A stretch of DNA of 48,283 nucleotides from the NCBI GenBank assembly GCA_012522935.1, contig JAAYJN010000113.1, forward strand, positions 1 through 48,283, in the 5' to 3' direction. Numbering within the stretch: the first letter of the stretch is position 1; each line of letters begins with the position of its first letter. The DNA is from Candidatus Cloacimonadota bacterium (GTDB taxonomy: Bacteria > Cloacimonadota > Cloacimonadia > Cloacimonadales > Cloacimonadaceae). Below are positions 7,829-16,720 of the stretch, in pieces. The notes under the pieces were generated by a model that saw only the letters and a program-made list of their open reading frames with translations, did not search any database and had not been told where the DNA came from. The translations under genes and the position numbers were made by a program.

Positions 7829-10588
7829 CTAATCCACGGTGATGGATTTGGAGACGTTTTTGGGAACGTCTGGATGCACGCCGTGATCCAACATGTTGAT
7901 GCGATCCAGCCTCTTCATCTTGCGCACACTCATCTTAAACGCCAAAAGCTGCAATACTGCTGTGGCAGAGAAGCAGGTGAGCAGGCTGTCGCCGGTTCTG
8001 GGCAGCATGATATAGCCCCAGCCGTAGTATCCGCCTTCATTGGGGTTGTGGCTGGCGTTTTTGAGCAGATGGTCGTTTTCCTCGGCAATCACATAGGTAT
8101 CGGCGCCGCGGATTTTGTGGGTATTGATCTGGGAGATGGTGAGATTCACGTCTCTTTCATCCGGTCCCGTCACGTAAATCAGCGGATACTTGCGATAGAT
8201 GGGCTCAAAGAATTCCTTGTTTTTGATGATTTCCTTAAAGACCTCATCGCCTTGTTTGCTGAGGTTGAAGGGCATATTACTGTTGAAGATAAAGTTTGTG
8301 AGGGCGGGTATCATCTCTTTGAATTCTGTGCGGTCTATCTTCTTTTCAAAGGCTTTGGTTTCCATCTGGTCTATCAGAGCGGTGAGGGATCTCACAAAGC
8401 TGCGCACGTGTTTGAAGCCAAAGACGGTGTTTTTGCCCAAGATGGTGTTGGGTCCGTGTTTAAATTCGCTGGCTTCACGCCCTTCCGCATGGTTGAGTAC
8501 CGTCTCGCGAATCTTGAGCGCCCCTTCCATTGCCACGCCGGTGATCTTGGTGGCAAGGATGTGCAAGGAGGGCTCCATATATATTTTGGCAGCTACGGAA
8601 TCGATGATATCCGCTGTGCTTTCCAGGGTCTCTTTCAAGAGGCCGGGAATGCGATCCAGGCTTTGTTTGCGCTTTTCTATCTGTTCTTTGATCGCTATCA
8701 CTTTGGCGGCGTCCCAGTCTTTTTTGTGTTCCTTCAGCATTGCCTCTGCCGTGCGGATTGCCAGGTAGTAAAACAGCATGATCTGGTTTACAAAGCTCTT
8801 GGTGGCGGGAACGGCAATCTCCGGTCCACAGAGGATGGGGATGGCGATATCGCTCTTTTCCTGTCCCAGGGTGGAATTGACGTTGTTAACCAATACCACG
8901 CGGCTGATATTGAGTCCGCTGGCTTCGATATCGTTAAAGATATCGATGAGGTCTTTGGTTTCGCCGGATTGCGAGACGCCTATCACGAGGTCGTGGTCTT
9001 TCACGCAGTTTGAATATTCTCCTCTAAAATCACCCGGCAGGATGGGGATGATTTCCACGCCCGCTATTTCGTTGAAAAAGAGGGCTCCCACCTTGGTGGC
9101 ATGGAAGCTGGTGCCACAGGCGATGGTATAGGCAATACGGTTGTTGCGGTTTGTATTTACGATCAGGTCCAAAAAGCCTTTCACCTTCTTTTCAAAGTCT
9201 TGCACGCTGCGCTGCTCGCAGATGGCGTCAAAGGATTTGGCAAGGGTGATCCTCCGGAAATCAAATTCGCTGCCGATGAGATCGATAAAGATATTCATCT
9301 CGTTGGAAAAGAAGTATTTCTTGGCAAAGTCTTCTTTCACTGCCACATCAAAAAACGCCGGATACAGCTTGCGGGAAGACTTGTAAAATTCATTCCATTC
9401 CTCGCTTTCACAGTATTCATCAAACAGCTTTTGTTTCTCCTCAAATTCCGGTGTATCCAGGATGGGATTCACGATGGAGGTCAGCTTCTTGAACAGATTT
9501 GCCTCGCGAAGGAGCTCCAGCATCGTCCTTCCGCTGTTGGAGCCTCCTGCAAAGAGCTTTGCCAGCTTGCCGGTGGATTCCACCTGGGCATAGATTTCCT
9601 GCTCCATAAAATAGTCGAATTCGGGCATCAGCTCCACATCTTCCGCTCTGAGGCGGGAATACACCGCCTTGGTGCCAATCTCCTGACCTTTCACATACAC
9701 CTCATCGGCTTTCTTGAGGTGCCGGAACCGCAGGTTTTTGAGGGCGTAAACCTGATAATTATCGTGGGCATACTCGATGAATTCACCTTCGCGCAGGTTT
9801 ACGATCATCTTGGTAAAACGCAATACGGAGGTGAGGTCTGAGGATGCCAGCCCAAACTTGCTGTCATCCAATTCTCCCACACCAAAATAGAGGCTGCTGC
9901 CAGCTTTGATGGCCCAGCTATAGCGGGTGACGGGGTCTACGATCACCGCGGCATAAGAGCCCACCAGCTTTTCAGACATGGCGATGATGGCTTTGCGCAT
10001 GCAGGCACGGCGGGATTCGTGGTCTGTAGGGCGTCCCGCTTTTTTGATCTCGATATCCAGGTAATGCTCCACGGTATGGACTAACATTTCGCCATCGCTG
10101 GTGCCCTGCAGATTGTGCCCTTCCTTGGTGAGGAATACTTCCAGCTCGCGGGTGTTTGTGATATTGCCATTATGAGCTCCATAGATATGCTGTTTGCAAT
10201 TCACCACAAAGGGCTGGGCGTTTTCTTTGCTCACCATGCTGTAGGTGGCCCATCTCACCTGCCCACAAAAGAGGCTTCCCTTCTGTTTTTCGATGCCCAA
10301 GGTCTTGACCAAGGTGCTGGGTGCGCCCACGTCTTTCAGCAGCACCACTTCCTCCCCATCGGCTTGAAAAGCAGCACCGGTGGAATCAAACCCCCGGTAT
10401 TCCAGAGATTTAAGCAGGGTGGAGGCGTGTTTGCCCATATTGACGGATACTTTGCCCAAGGATAGACCCAATACTCCACAGCCCACGCCAAAGATAGGCA
10501 CGGGAATCCTGAGGGTAACTGGTTGCAGGCGTTTGGCAAGGCTTGCCAACGCTTTGTTGTAAAGATGTAATAATTTGTAAGTAAACAT
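7829..10588 (-). CDS. Large GlmS-like protein (class II glutamine amidotransferase plus SIS domains)
   Basis: GlmS makes glucosamine-6-phosphate from fructose-6-phosphate and glutamine. This 919-residue protein has the same order of domains but is about 300 residues longer than ordinary GlmS (about 600). Residues 37-300 are the amidotransferase: the nucleophile region GCGVLG, then YRGFDSTG and AHNGNITN. The first SIS domain begins near residue 490 (ACGTSFHAT, then GVSQSGETKD), EASEFKHGP is near 706, and the C terminus ends NVSKSITVD, as GlmS proteins do. The segment about 300-480 is not ordinary GlmS. Catalytic Cys37 is preceded by 36 residues and by Gly rather than Met, so N-terminal processing would be needed to expose it. 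The ATG has an AAGGA site and lies 11 bases after ispD. Confidence 0.8.
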   Translation of the reverse strand: MFTYKLLHLYNKALASLAKRLQPVTLRIPVPIFGVGCGVLGLSLGKVSVNMGKHASTLLKSLEYRGFDSTGAAFQADGEEVVLLKDVGAPSTLVKTLGIEKQKGSLFCGQVRWATYSMVSKENAQPFVVNCKQHIYGAHNGNITNTRELEVFLTKEGHNLQGTSDGEMLVHTVEHYLDIEIKKAGRPTDHESRRACMRKAIIAMSEKLVGSYAAVIVDPVTRYSWAIKAGSSLYFGVGELDDSKFGLASSDLTSVLRFTKMIVNLREGEFIEYAHDNYQVYALKNLRFRHLKKADEVYVKGQEIGTKAVYSRLRAEDVELMPEFDYFMEQEIYAQVESTGKLAKLFAGGSNSGRTMLELLREANLFKKLTSIVNPILDTPEFEEKQKLFDEYCESEEWNEFYKSSRKLYPAFFDVAVKEDFAKKYFFSNEMNIFIDLIGSEFDFRRITLAKSFDAICEQRSVQDFEKKVKGFLDLIVNTNRNNRIAYTIACGTSFHATKVGALFFNEIAGVEIIPILPGDFRGEYSNCVKDHDLVIGVSQSGETKDLIDIFNDIEASGLNISRVVLVNNVNSTLGQEKSDIAIPILCGPEIAVPATKSFVNQIMLFYYLAIRTAEAMLKEHKKDWDAAKVIAIKEQIEKRKQSLDRIPGLLKETLESTADIIDSVAAKIYMEPSLHILATKITGVAMEGALKIRETVLNHAEGREASEFKHGPNTILGKNTVFGFKHVRSFVRSLTALIDQMETKAFEKKIDRTEFKEMIPALTNFIFNSNMPFNLSKQGDEVFKEIIKNKEFFEPIYRKYPLIYVTGPDERDVNLTISQINTHKIRGADTYVIAEENDHLLKNASHNPNEGGYYGWGYIMLPRTGDSLLTCFSATAVLQLLAFKMSVRKMKRLDRINMLDHGVHPDVPKNVSKSITVD

Positions 10589-10599
10589 ATTGCGTCCTT

Positions 10600-11298
10600 T
10601 TATATCATGGAGTGTTTTATAATTTGGGATGCCAAAAAGAGGTCATCTTCATCAGTAATCTTGATATTCAAATCCGAGCCATACAGATAGCCCACCGGAT
10701 GCCCCAGGTGTTCCACCAGCGAGGCATCGTCTGTGCCTTCAAATCCATCTTCATAAGCCTTTTCATAGGCATTGGTGATCAGCTCAAAATCAAAAACCTG
10801 CGGGGTGAATACGTGCACCAAGCGCTCCCGCGGGATGGTGTTTTCAATGTGATCGCCCTGGATAGATTTCACTGTGTGTTTGATCTTTGCCACGGGAATC
10901 ACAGCCTTCTGGGAAACCGCCTGTTGCCCCAGCTCCGCTATCAGCTCCAGGGAGATAAAGGGCCTCACGGCATCGTGGATAAAGACCAAGCTGGTATCAT
11001 CCGGACACAGCTGCAATGCCCCAAAGATGGAATCCTGCCGCTGGCTGCCTCCCGGTATCACTATCCAGGGTTTTTCTTCCTGTCCATAGTATTCTTCGAT
11101 CAAGGCTTTTGTATATTCGAGGTCTTCTTCGGGGGCGGTGATGATGAGGTTGGAGATCCAGGCAGAGGCAAAGAAGCGCTCCAAGGTGCGGATCAGGATG
11201 GGGATGCCCGCCAGCTCGATAAATTGTTTTTTGATGGCGGATAGCATGCGGGTGCCGCTGCCGGCTGCGGTGATGATGGCGGTGTTCAAGCTTTCCAT
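10600..11298 (-). CDS. ispD: 2-C-methyl-D-erythritol 4-phosphate cytidylyltransferase
   Basis: This is the third enzyme of the MEP pathway, transferring CMP from CTP to methylerythritol 4-phosphate. At 232 residues it has the usual length. The nucleotide-binding signature AAGSGTRM with downstream KKQF, the HDAVRPF motif, the TDDASLVE segment and the GSDLNIKITDEDDL ending are all present. It overlaps the upstream radical SAM gene by 13 bases and is followed by the GlmS-like gene. Confidence 0.95.
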   Translation of the reverse strand: MESLNTAIITAAGSGTRMLSAIKKQFIELAGIPILIRTLERFFASAWISNLIITAPEEDLEYTKALIEEYYGQEEKPWIVIPGGSQRQDSIFGALQLCPDDTSLVFIHDAVRPFISLELIAELGQQAVSQKAVIPVAKIKHTVKSIQGDHIENTIPRERLVHVFTPQVFDFELITNAYEKAYEDGFEGTDDASLVEHLGHPVGYLYGSDLNIKITDEDDLFLASQIIKHSMI

Positions 11299-12233
11299 AG
11301 ATAAAACACCCCTCTTTCCTCACGCTTATGCTCTATCTTGCCAGCTGTATTCAGCTCCCGCAACAGTTTGGAGACCTCATTGATATGCGTTCCCAGGGTG
11401 ATGGCGAGGTCTTCAGCAGTGCAGGGACGGCGCTGCAGCGTGGAGGAGATTTGAGCCAACATATCCGCGGAACCTTCATATTCCAGGTGTGCCGCAGCCT
11501 TGGCGATGATTTCCACCGGAGTGGTAAATTGGGTTTGAAAGAATGCCTTGATCTCTTGTAGTAGAGACAGTGGCGCCGCCTGCACCCATTCCTCGGCACC
11601 GGGTCTGTCCAAAGCGTTTAGCTGCACCTTATCCGGCCTTATTTGGGAGATGGCACGGGAGAGGGCGATCAGCTCTTCCTGGCTGTCGTTGATACCGGCG
11701 ATGATAAACACCTCCAGCCACATCTCCCCTTTATACTCCTGCCGAAATGCTATCAAACTGGCAATCAGCTCCTGCACCAACAGGTCTTTTTGGGGACGGT
11801 TGATAATCTCATAACCGCGCTGGGTGGCAGAATCCAGGGAGGGTAATACCAGGTCGCAGGGCAATGCCTCTGCTTTCACCACGGGATCATAGAGCAGGGT
11901 GCCATTGGTGAGTAGTGCCAGTTTATACTCTGGATATCGGCTTTTGATGTGTTGCACCACGCGTCCAAAGCCAATATTCAAGGTTGGCTCTCCTGCTCCG
12001 GAGAAGGTGATATAATCCAAGCGTGGATGGCTGATCAAAAAGTGATCCAGCTCCTCTAAGATCTCATCTATGGGGATATATTCATTGCGCATGGTAACCA
12101 GATGGGTGGTGTTTTGCACCTCGCAATACACACAGTTTAGGGGGCAATATTTATAAGGAACCAGATCAACCCCCAAAGACAGCCCCAGCCGTCTGGAATT
12201 AACAGGTCCAAAGAGATGGCGATAGCGTTTCAC
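11286..12233 (-). CDS. Radical SAM protein with C-terminal winged-helix segment
   Basis: This is a 315-residue radical SAM enzyme with a CX3CX2C cluster motif (C30, C34, C37 in YCPLNCVYCEV) and the family segment FSGAGEPTLN. I chose a GTG at 12233 because it lies 1 base past the bamA stop; the ATG at 12308 would overlap bamA by 74 bases. About the last 50 residues (AEDLAITLGTHINEVSKLLRELNTAGKIEHKREERGVFYL in part) look like a winged helix. The N-terminal layout resembles COG0731-type proteins, whose substrates are mostly unknown. The reaction cannot be told from the sequence. Confidence 0.8.
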   Translation of the reverse strand: MKRYRHLFGPVNSRRLGLSLGVDLVPYKYCPLNCVYCEVQNTTHLVTMRNEYIPIDEILEELDHFLISHPRLDYITFSGAGEPTLNIGFGRVVQHIKSRYPEYKLALLTNGTLLYDPVVKAEALPCDLVLPSLDSATQRGYEIINRPQKDLLVQELIASLIAFRQEYKGEMWLEVFIIAGINDSQEELIALSRAISQIRPDKVQLNALDRPGAEEWVQAAPLSLLQEIKAFFQTQFTTPVEIIAKAAAHLEYEGSADMLAQISSTLQRRPCTAEDLAITLGTHINEVSKLLRELNTAGKIEHKREERGVFYLWKA

Positions 12234-12234
12234 T

Positions 12235-14481
12235 TTAGAATGTGGTTCCAAATTGGAGGTGAGGCTCCCAGCCGCCTTCATCGAGGTTGTAGGCATAATC
12301 AAAACCAATCAAGCCAAAGGGACTGCGGATGCGGACGCCGGCTCCGGCACCTTTGCGCAGCTCCAAAAAGTTAAAGTCTCTCAGTTTGTTATAGCTATTT
12401 CCCGCATCAAAGAAGGCAACGGCGATAATCTGATCTCCGGCAATGGGATATCCCATTTCTGTGGAAAAGATAATGGCGCGCGTTCCTCCGCCTGCGGGTC
12501 CAATTGAACGATCCGGATAGCCTCTGATGCCATCCACTCCGGTTCCTCCCAGATAGAATTTCTCATCAGGAGGGGCATCGTTGCTGCGTCCATAAGCTGC
12601 CACATAGCCAAAGCGCCATTTATTGCGCAGGGTCAGCTTTTCCCACGCTTCTGCATACCAATTCACTTGGAAGATCTGTTTAAAATAATCAAAGTCTCCG
12701 CCCAAAGGACCGCCGGCGACCTCTGAAAACATGGTAATCTGTGTGCCGCGGGTGGGGAAGAAGACATTATCACGCGTATCCCGGCTAAGGGTGCCGCTGA
12801 GCGCGGAAGTGTAGCGCCAGCTAAGGGAATCCAGCTCTATCAGAGTGGCATTTGCCAGGGGATCTCCCAACACCTTATCCATATCCGTGATGCGGTATTT
12901 TTTGGAATACAAAGAGTATCCTGCCACCAAGCGGGTTCTATCCACCCAAGGCAGGTATTGCCCCAACCTGAGGCTGGCGCCGCGGGTGTAGATTTTATAG
13001 TAGAACGAGCTCCAATCCCTCTCCGTATAATAGATATTGGTGCCCAAAAGCATATCTGTATCATAGAGATTGGGATTGGTGAAGCCAAATTCAAAATTCT
13101 GTGTGTTCTTACCAAATTCCCAGCTGAGGTTGCTGGACCAATTATTGCCAAAGAGGTTGTTTTGAGATACAGAAAGCTGTCCCACAAACTTATCCTGGCT
13201 GTTATAGCCCACACCCCCGTTTGCCATACCGGAGGCCTTGTCGATCACATCCAGATACAGGTCGATATCCCCGTCGTTATTGATGGGGCGATAATCCAGC
13301 GAAATATCCGGCTCAAAAAAGCCCAGATTATAGATATTCTGCTGGCTGCGGATCACCTGGCTCTGGCGAAAATAATCTCCGGGAGCCACTTCCAGCTGAC
13401 GGCGGATCACCTTTTCCTTGGTGCGCCGGTTGCCCGTGATGTGTATCTGGCGAATGCGTGCCCGGGGACCTTCATTTACCATCAACATCACTTCCAGCTC
13501 GTTATCACGCTTTATCTTTTCATGTTCGATTTGTGTATAAATAAAGCCTTCATCAAAATACATCGCATACACCAAGCCCAGTTGCTTTTCAAACTTTTCT
13601 TCGTCGAAAGGCTCGCCATTTTTGAGGGTGAATTTGCCGAGGATGGCATCCGTGGTAAAGTGATCATTGCCCTTCACACCGATATCGCCCAAGATATAGC
13701 GCTCCCCTTCCCGCACCTGTATTTCCAGATGCAATTCCTTGTCATTGATAGGAGTAAGCTCCCAGGGACCGATGCGCACATCCACATAGCCGCGCTGCTT
13801 GTAATAATTGGCAAGATTCACCAAGTCTGCATCAAACTTTTCCTGTTCAAAGCGTCCGGAGCGCAGCAGCGAGGCGGGTTTGGTCTTCATCCTCTTCTGC
13901 AGGGCTTTGGCATCCATCTCTTCATTGCCGATAAAGCTGATGCTGGAGATTGCCACCCGCTTGCCTTCCTCCACCTCCACTTTCACGCGCATCCTGTTGT
14001 CTTCTGAAAGATGTTCATACACAATCACTTTGGCATTGCTAAAGCCTTTGCTTTGATACTCTTTAAAGAGTCTGTGCTGGATGCGGGTATTCTGGTAATC
14101 ATTCCAAAAGCTGCCTATTTTGAGCCCCAAAAGCTCGTCTATCCGGTCTTTTTTGATGGCCTTGAAGCCGATAAAATCTATCTGGGTCAAAACGGGGTTT
14201 TCCACTATGCTAAAGATGAGATTCACCCCGGTGCGATATTCCTCGGAAAACACCCGGATATCCTTGAACACACCCATTTTATAAAGGGTTTTGATGGCTT
14301 GTGCCACCGCCTCCGGATCCAGGAGGTCTCCCACCCTGATGCCGATGGCAGAGGTGACCAATTCTGGAGAGATGGTCTTGTGACCTTCCACCCGGATGGA
14401 GTATATGGTTTCACCCTGTGCTGCCAAGCTCATAAAAGCCGTCAACAGCAACAGGCTCAACAAGATATGTTTAAAAGACAT
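12235..14481 (-). CDS. bamA: Outer-membrane protein assembly factor BamA
   Basis: BamA is the core subunit of the beta-barrel assembly machine in the outer membrane, so it shows that the cell has two membranes. The 748-residue length fits. A signal peptide (SFKHILLSLLLLTAFMSLAAQG) is followed by about five POTRA repeats to residue about 340, then an Omp85 barrel ending in FGTTF with the expected C-terminal aromatic residue. The barrel contains KFYLGGTGVDGIRGYPDRSIGP, which matches the conserved loop-6 VRGF/Y region (here IRGY). I chose the ATG at 14481 because GAGGTG lies 9 bases upstream; a GTG at 14493 is an alternative. It leads the run with the radical SAM, ispD, GlmS-like and ispF genes. 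Confidence 0.93.
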   Translation of the reverse strand: MSFKHILLSLLLLTAFMSLAAQGETIYSIRVEGHKTISPELVTSAIGIRVGDLLDPEAVAQAIKTLYKMGVFKDIRVFSEEYRTGVNLIFSIVENPVLTQIDFIGFKAIKKDRIDELLGLKIGSFWNDYQNTRIQHRLFKEYQSKGFSNAKVIVYEHLSEDNRMRVKVEVEEGKRVAISSISFIGNEEMDAKALQKRMKTKPASLLRSGRFEQEKFDADLVNLANYYKQRGYVDVRIGPWELTPINDKELHLEIQVREGERYILGDIGVKGNDHFTTDAILGKFTLKNGEPFDEEKFEKQLGLVYAMYFDEGFIYTQIEHEKIKRDNELEVMLMVNEGPRARIRQIHITGNRRTKEKVIRRQLEVAPGDYFRQSQVIRSQQNIYNLGFFEPDISLDYRPINNDGDIDLYLDVIDKASGMANGGVGYNSQDKFVGQLSVSQNNLFGNNWSSNLSWEFGKNTQNFEFGFTNPNLYDTDMLLGTNIYYTERDWSSFYYKIYTRGASLRLGQYLPWVDRTRLVAGYSLYSKKYRITDMDKVLGDPLANATLIELDSLSWRYTSALSGTLSRDTRDNVFFPTRGTQITMFSEVAGGPLGGDFDYFKQIFQVNWYAEAWEKLTLRNKWRFGYVAAYGRSNDAPPDEKFYLGGTGVDGIRGYPDRSIGPAGGGTRAIIFSTEMGYPIAGDQIIAVAFFDAGNSYNKLRDFNFLELRKGAGAGVRIRSPFGLIGFDYAYNLDEGGWEPHLQFGTTF

Positions 14482-14610
14482 GCGCGTTTCCACCTCATAA
14501 TTGAGTTATCAAACAAGTTCTTTGAAGTGCCGTATTTAGTAAAGTCTTTTTTTGCCCCATATACCGATACTGCGATTCTTCCCCTCAATCTGCTCCCCTT
14601 TTTCCCCTTG

Positions 14611-14684
14611 CTTGCCTGTTAACCACCCTTGTCACTCCTTTGTCTCGACAAGGGTGAGACAAGGGTGGTGCAAGGGTGGTTAAC
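14611..14684. repeat. Dispersed ~75-bp palindromic repeat, copy A
   Basis: GTTAACCACCCTTG (14618-14631) and CAAGGGTGGTTAAC (14671-14684) are perfect 14-base inverted arms. The interior carries more copies of the ACCCTTGTC unit on both strands. The reverse complement of 43173-43246 is closely similar, and 22434-22510 is a more diverged copy. It lies upstream of bamA, with no ORF inside. Confidence 0.85.
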
Positions 14685-14709
14685 AAGGAAGAAGTGATTT
14701 TGGGTAACA

Positions 14710-15113
14710 CTGGCTTTCAGCCGGTCGTTCCACCGGTTTTAACCGGTTTTAAGATAAGGACTTACCACTTTTTTAACACCGTGTTAAAAAACATAAATCA
14801 TCAACCTATGTCTGTCTTCCAAACCTAATTCTTGTAGTTCGTGTAATCCGTTGTTAATTCTGGGACTTTAGACGGTCTTTGAAGCATGCGAGCAAAATTA
14901 TTTAACAACATGGTAGCAATGGTCTTACGCAAGAGTAACCCCGCTGGTTTTAGCCTGTTTACGAAACACCTGTAAGCTATGGGGACAGGTATTTGTTTTA
15001 AGGACAGGTGATAGTTTTGAGGGATATTATCAATGAAACATATAATAAAAATAGAAATGTTGCTTTAATTAAAAAACCGGTTAAAACCGGTGAAACGCCC
15101 GGCTAAAAGCCAG
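14710..15113. repeat. 404-bp unit bounded by ~43-bp inverted repeats
   Basis: The left arm 14710-14752 (CTGGCTTTCAGCCGG..., then ACCGGTTTTAACCGG) is the near-complement of the right arm 15069-15113. The 316-base interior has no credible ORF. It does hold a small palindrome TTAACACCGTGTTAA and two GGACAGGT units 20-odd bases apart. The structure fits a non-autonomous mobile element or an inverted-repeat RNA element. I saw no clear target-site duplication. Confidence 0.7.
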
Positions 15114-15238
15114 GGGGTACAATACACCCGAAACCTAAGCCAGCCGCTTGCCGGCGTCTTTTATTTAACCACGAAAAATACCAAAATACACGAAAGAGTT
15201 TTGAACTATGAAATTCACGAATTACAAGGGTTTCTTTA
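15114..15238. other. Spacer with degenerate ACCACGAAA/ACACGAAA text
   Basis: The text ACCACGAAAAATACC then ACACGAAAG and TTCACGAATT looks like decayed intergenic repeat sequence. I see no ORF or RNA gene. Confidence 0.35.
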
Positions 15239-15287
15239 ATTCAAAATAGACTTGGCATAGACCCTTCGAGTTTTAAGCAAGAGAGGA

Positions 15288-16472
15288 TCACCAAGGACCG
15301 TCATCAAAATAACAATTAAAAGGATTGGGATAATTATGCGTAGCACTATTTATTGCTGGCGGTGGCTCAATAGGATCTATATAAATCCGTACCGGTCCAT
15401 AAAATTGTGAAGCAATGTAGTCAACTGCTTCCAACCAATAATAGTAAGTCCCAGGTTCCACTTCGCGGTCTTCGAATACATAGGTTTGAACGCTGCTGTT
15501 ATTGGTGGCTGGAATCATTATAGGAGTTATCATCATAGAAGTTTCTTGATTGTTATTTTGAGAACGATAGATGCGAAAACCAATCATTCCCGTTTCGTAT
15601 TCTGTTATCCAATTAAGTTTGACAAAATGCTGTGCAGTTAGTGAAACCGTAAATGCCAGCAATTTAAGTCCTTTTGAATCATTTTTATCTGATAAACCTA
15701 TCATCCTCGATCCACTGCTTGACTCAAAATCATAATTACTATAATTCATAAGATCCCAATTCAGGTCCAACCTATTTCTGCCATTTTTGATATTGAAAAA
15801 ATGCTGTCGTGTTTCTTCCCCATCTGGGGTGGACACCAATACAACCATGGTGTTTGAAGTATTACTAAAACTCCTACCTCCAATATTTCTCCCAAACACA
15901 TCATACAAACGAATTTCATCTGTACAATACAACACTGGAAAAGGCACAATATCATCACTTACTATCATGCCCCTATGATTGGTTATGTACTGGGCTTCTT
16001 CTGTCAAAAACTCACCAAACTTATACGCCAGACTTGATTTGGAAAAAAGCAAAGAATCAGCAACATTATAGTAGCTTAATATAATCTTATAAATCCCATC
16101 TCTAACGTTTTCTCCAGCATCATTTTTTGCATCCCATGATGTCGTATGATCACCTCTCTGGACTACTTCATTTAGTAACTTTCTAACTATATTACCAAAA
16201 TAATCTTTTACTAAAACCTCCACTCGGCATGTGTCAGCGTTGGTCCACCTAACTATAGTGGATGCTCCGCTGCCAAGGGAACTCGTGACAAAGCTCTTGT
16301 AATCTTTTTGAAAGATTGATACCTTATAACCATGTAATGGTTTGGAGCTCGAGTCTTTGAGTGATATTTCAATCGAAAAAGGCTCTTCCTGCGTTTCCGG
16401 TTTTACAGAATTGCAAGATGAAACAATTAACAAAATTGAAAACAAGCAAATGACTGACAACCTATACACCAC
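15288..16472 (-). CDS. Surface lipoprotein, C-terminal sorting tail truncated
   Basis: This 394-residue predicted lipoprotein has signal peptide VYRLSVICLFSILLIVSSC with a lipobox at SSC and a GTG start 5 bases after AAGGAG (a second GTG follows immediately). The N-terminal half has beta-rich segments, including one like a FlgD/Ig domain (GDHTTSWDAKNDAGENV). Residues about 270-375 (LLAFTVSLTAQHFVKLNWITEYETGMIG) are paralogous to the anchor-L protein at 223-1857. The paralogue continues for about 78 residues after NPFN; here the match stops at NYPNPFN and the frame reads CYFDDGPW then stop. The sorting domain has therefore been lost, with the break near 15314, about 55 bases from the left 20-bp inverted repeat. 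Confidence 0.8.
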   Translation of the reverse strand: MVYRLSVICLFSILLIVSSCNSVKPETQEEPFSIEISLKDSSSKPLHGYKVSIFQKDYKSFVTSSLGSGASTIVRWTNADTCRVEVLVKDYFGNIVRKLLNEVVQRGDHTTSWDAKNDAGENVRDGIYKIILSYYNVADSLLFSKSSLAYKFGEFLTEEAQYITNHRGMIVSDDIVPFPVLYCTDEIRLYDVFGRNIGGRSFSNTSNTMVVLVSTPDGEETRQHFFNIKNGRNRLDLNWDLMNYSNYDFESSSGSRMIGLSDKNDSKGLKLLAFTVSLTAQHFVKLNWITEYETGMIGFRIYRSQNNNQETSMMITPIMIPATNNSSVQTYVFEDREVEPGTYYYWLEAVDYIASQFYGPVRIYIDPIEPPPAINSATHNYPNPFNCYFDDGPW

Positions 16473-16635
16473 TTCTACTCCTTATTAATCATCAAGTTAT
16501 ACGTTTTTCTATGCACCCTTTTCCCGCACCATAAAAGTTGAAGCCGGGCAAAGGAAAGCCAGTGCAAATTAATTTTATATTTAAAAAACAAGCTCTGTTT
16601 ATCGCTACCCATGTTTCATGGTAATCCATGATTAA

Positions 16636-16664
16636 CTAATATTTATGTTTCGTTTTTTTGTCAA
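16636..16664 (-). promoter_or_regulatory. Predicted sigma70-type promoter of the truncated lipoprotein gene
   Basis: On the minus strand, TTGACA (16664-16659) and TATTAG (16641-16636) are separated by 17 bases. The promoter lies about 165 bases upstream of the GTG and inside the 20-bp inverted-repeat boundaries. Confidence 0.5.
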
Positions 16665-16720
16665 TGCTTAAAGCTCGCTTCGCTCGCTTAGATGTTACAA
16701 ATGCCAAGTCTATTTTGAAT

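Larger units (their letters stand above)
15239..16720. mobile_element. 1482-bp segment with perfect 20-bp terminal inverted repeats
   Basis: ATTCAAAATAGACTTGGCAT at 15239-15258 is the exact reverse complement of 16701-16720. The segment contains one gene (15288-16472) and its own promoter, but no transposase. The ends could be those of a non-autonomous element, two copies of a short dispersed repeat, or a recombination footprint. No duplicated flanks are obvious. Confidence 0.45.

Noticed and set aside
7223-9013. 596-codon plus-strand ORF antisense to ispF and the GlmS-like gene
   Set aside because: It lies opposite two clear enzymes, is rich in His, Gly and Phe as expected of a complementary-frame shadow, and has no domain or binding site.
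12958-14007. 349-codon plus-strand ORF opposite bamA
   Set aside because: It is an antisense frame of conserved POTRA and barrel sequence, with no recognisable product.
14752-15068. Short ORF inside the inverted-repeat unit (MVAMVLRKSNPAGF...)
   Set aside because: Only about 21 codons, no ribosome site and no coupling to a neighbour.
16670-16692. GCTCGCTTCGCTCGCTT as a hairpin or terminator
   Set aside because: It is mainly a direct repeat of GCTCGCTT; the stem is short, with no T-run in the right place.
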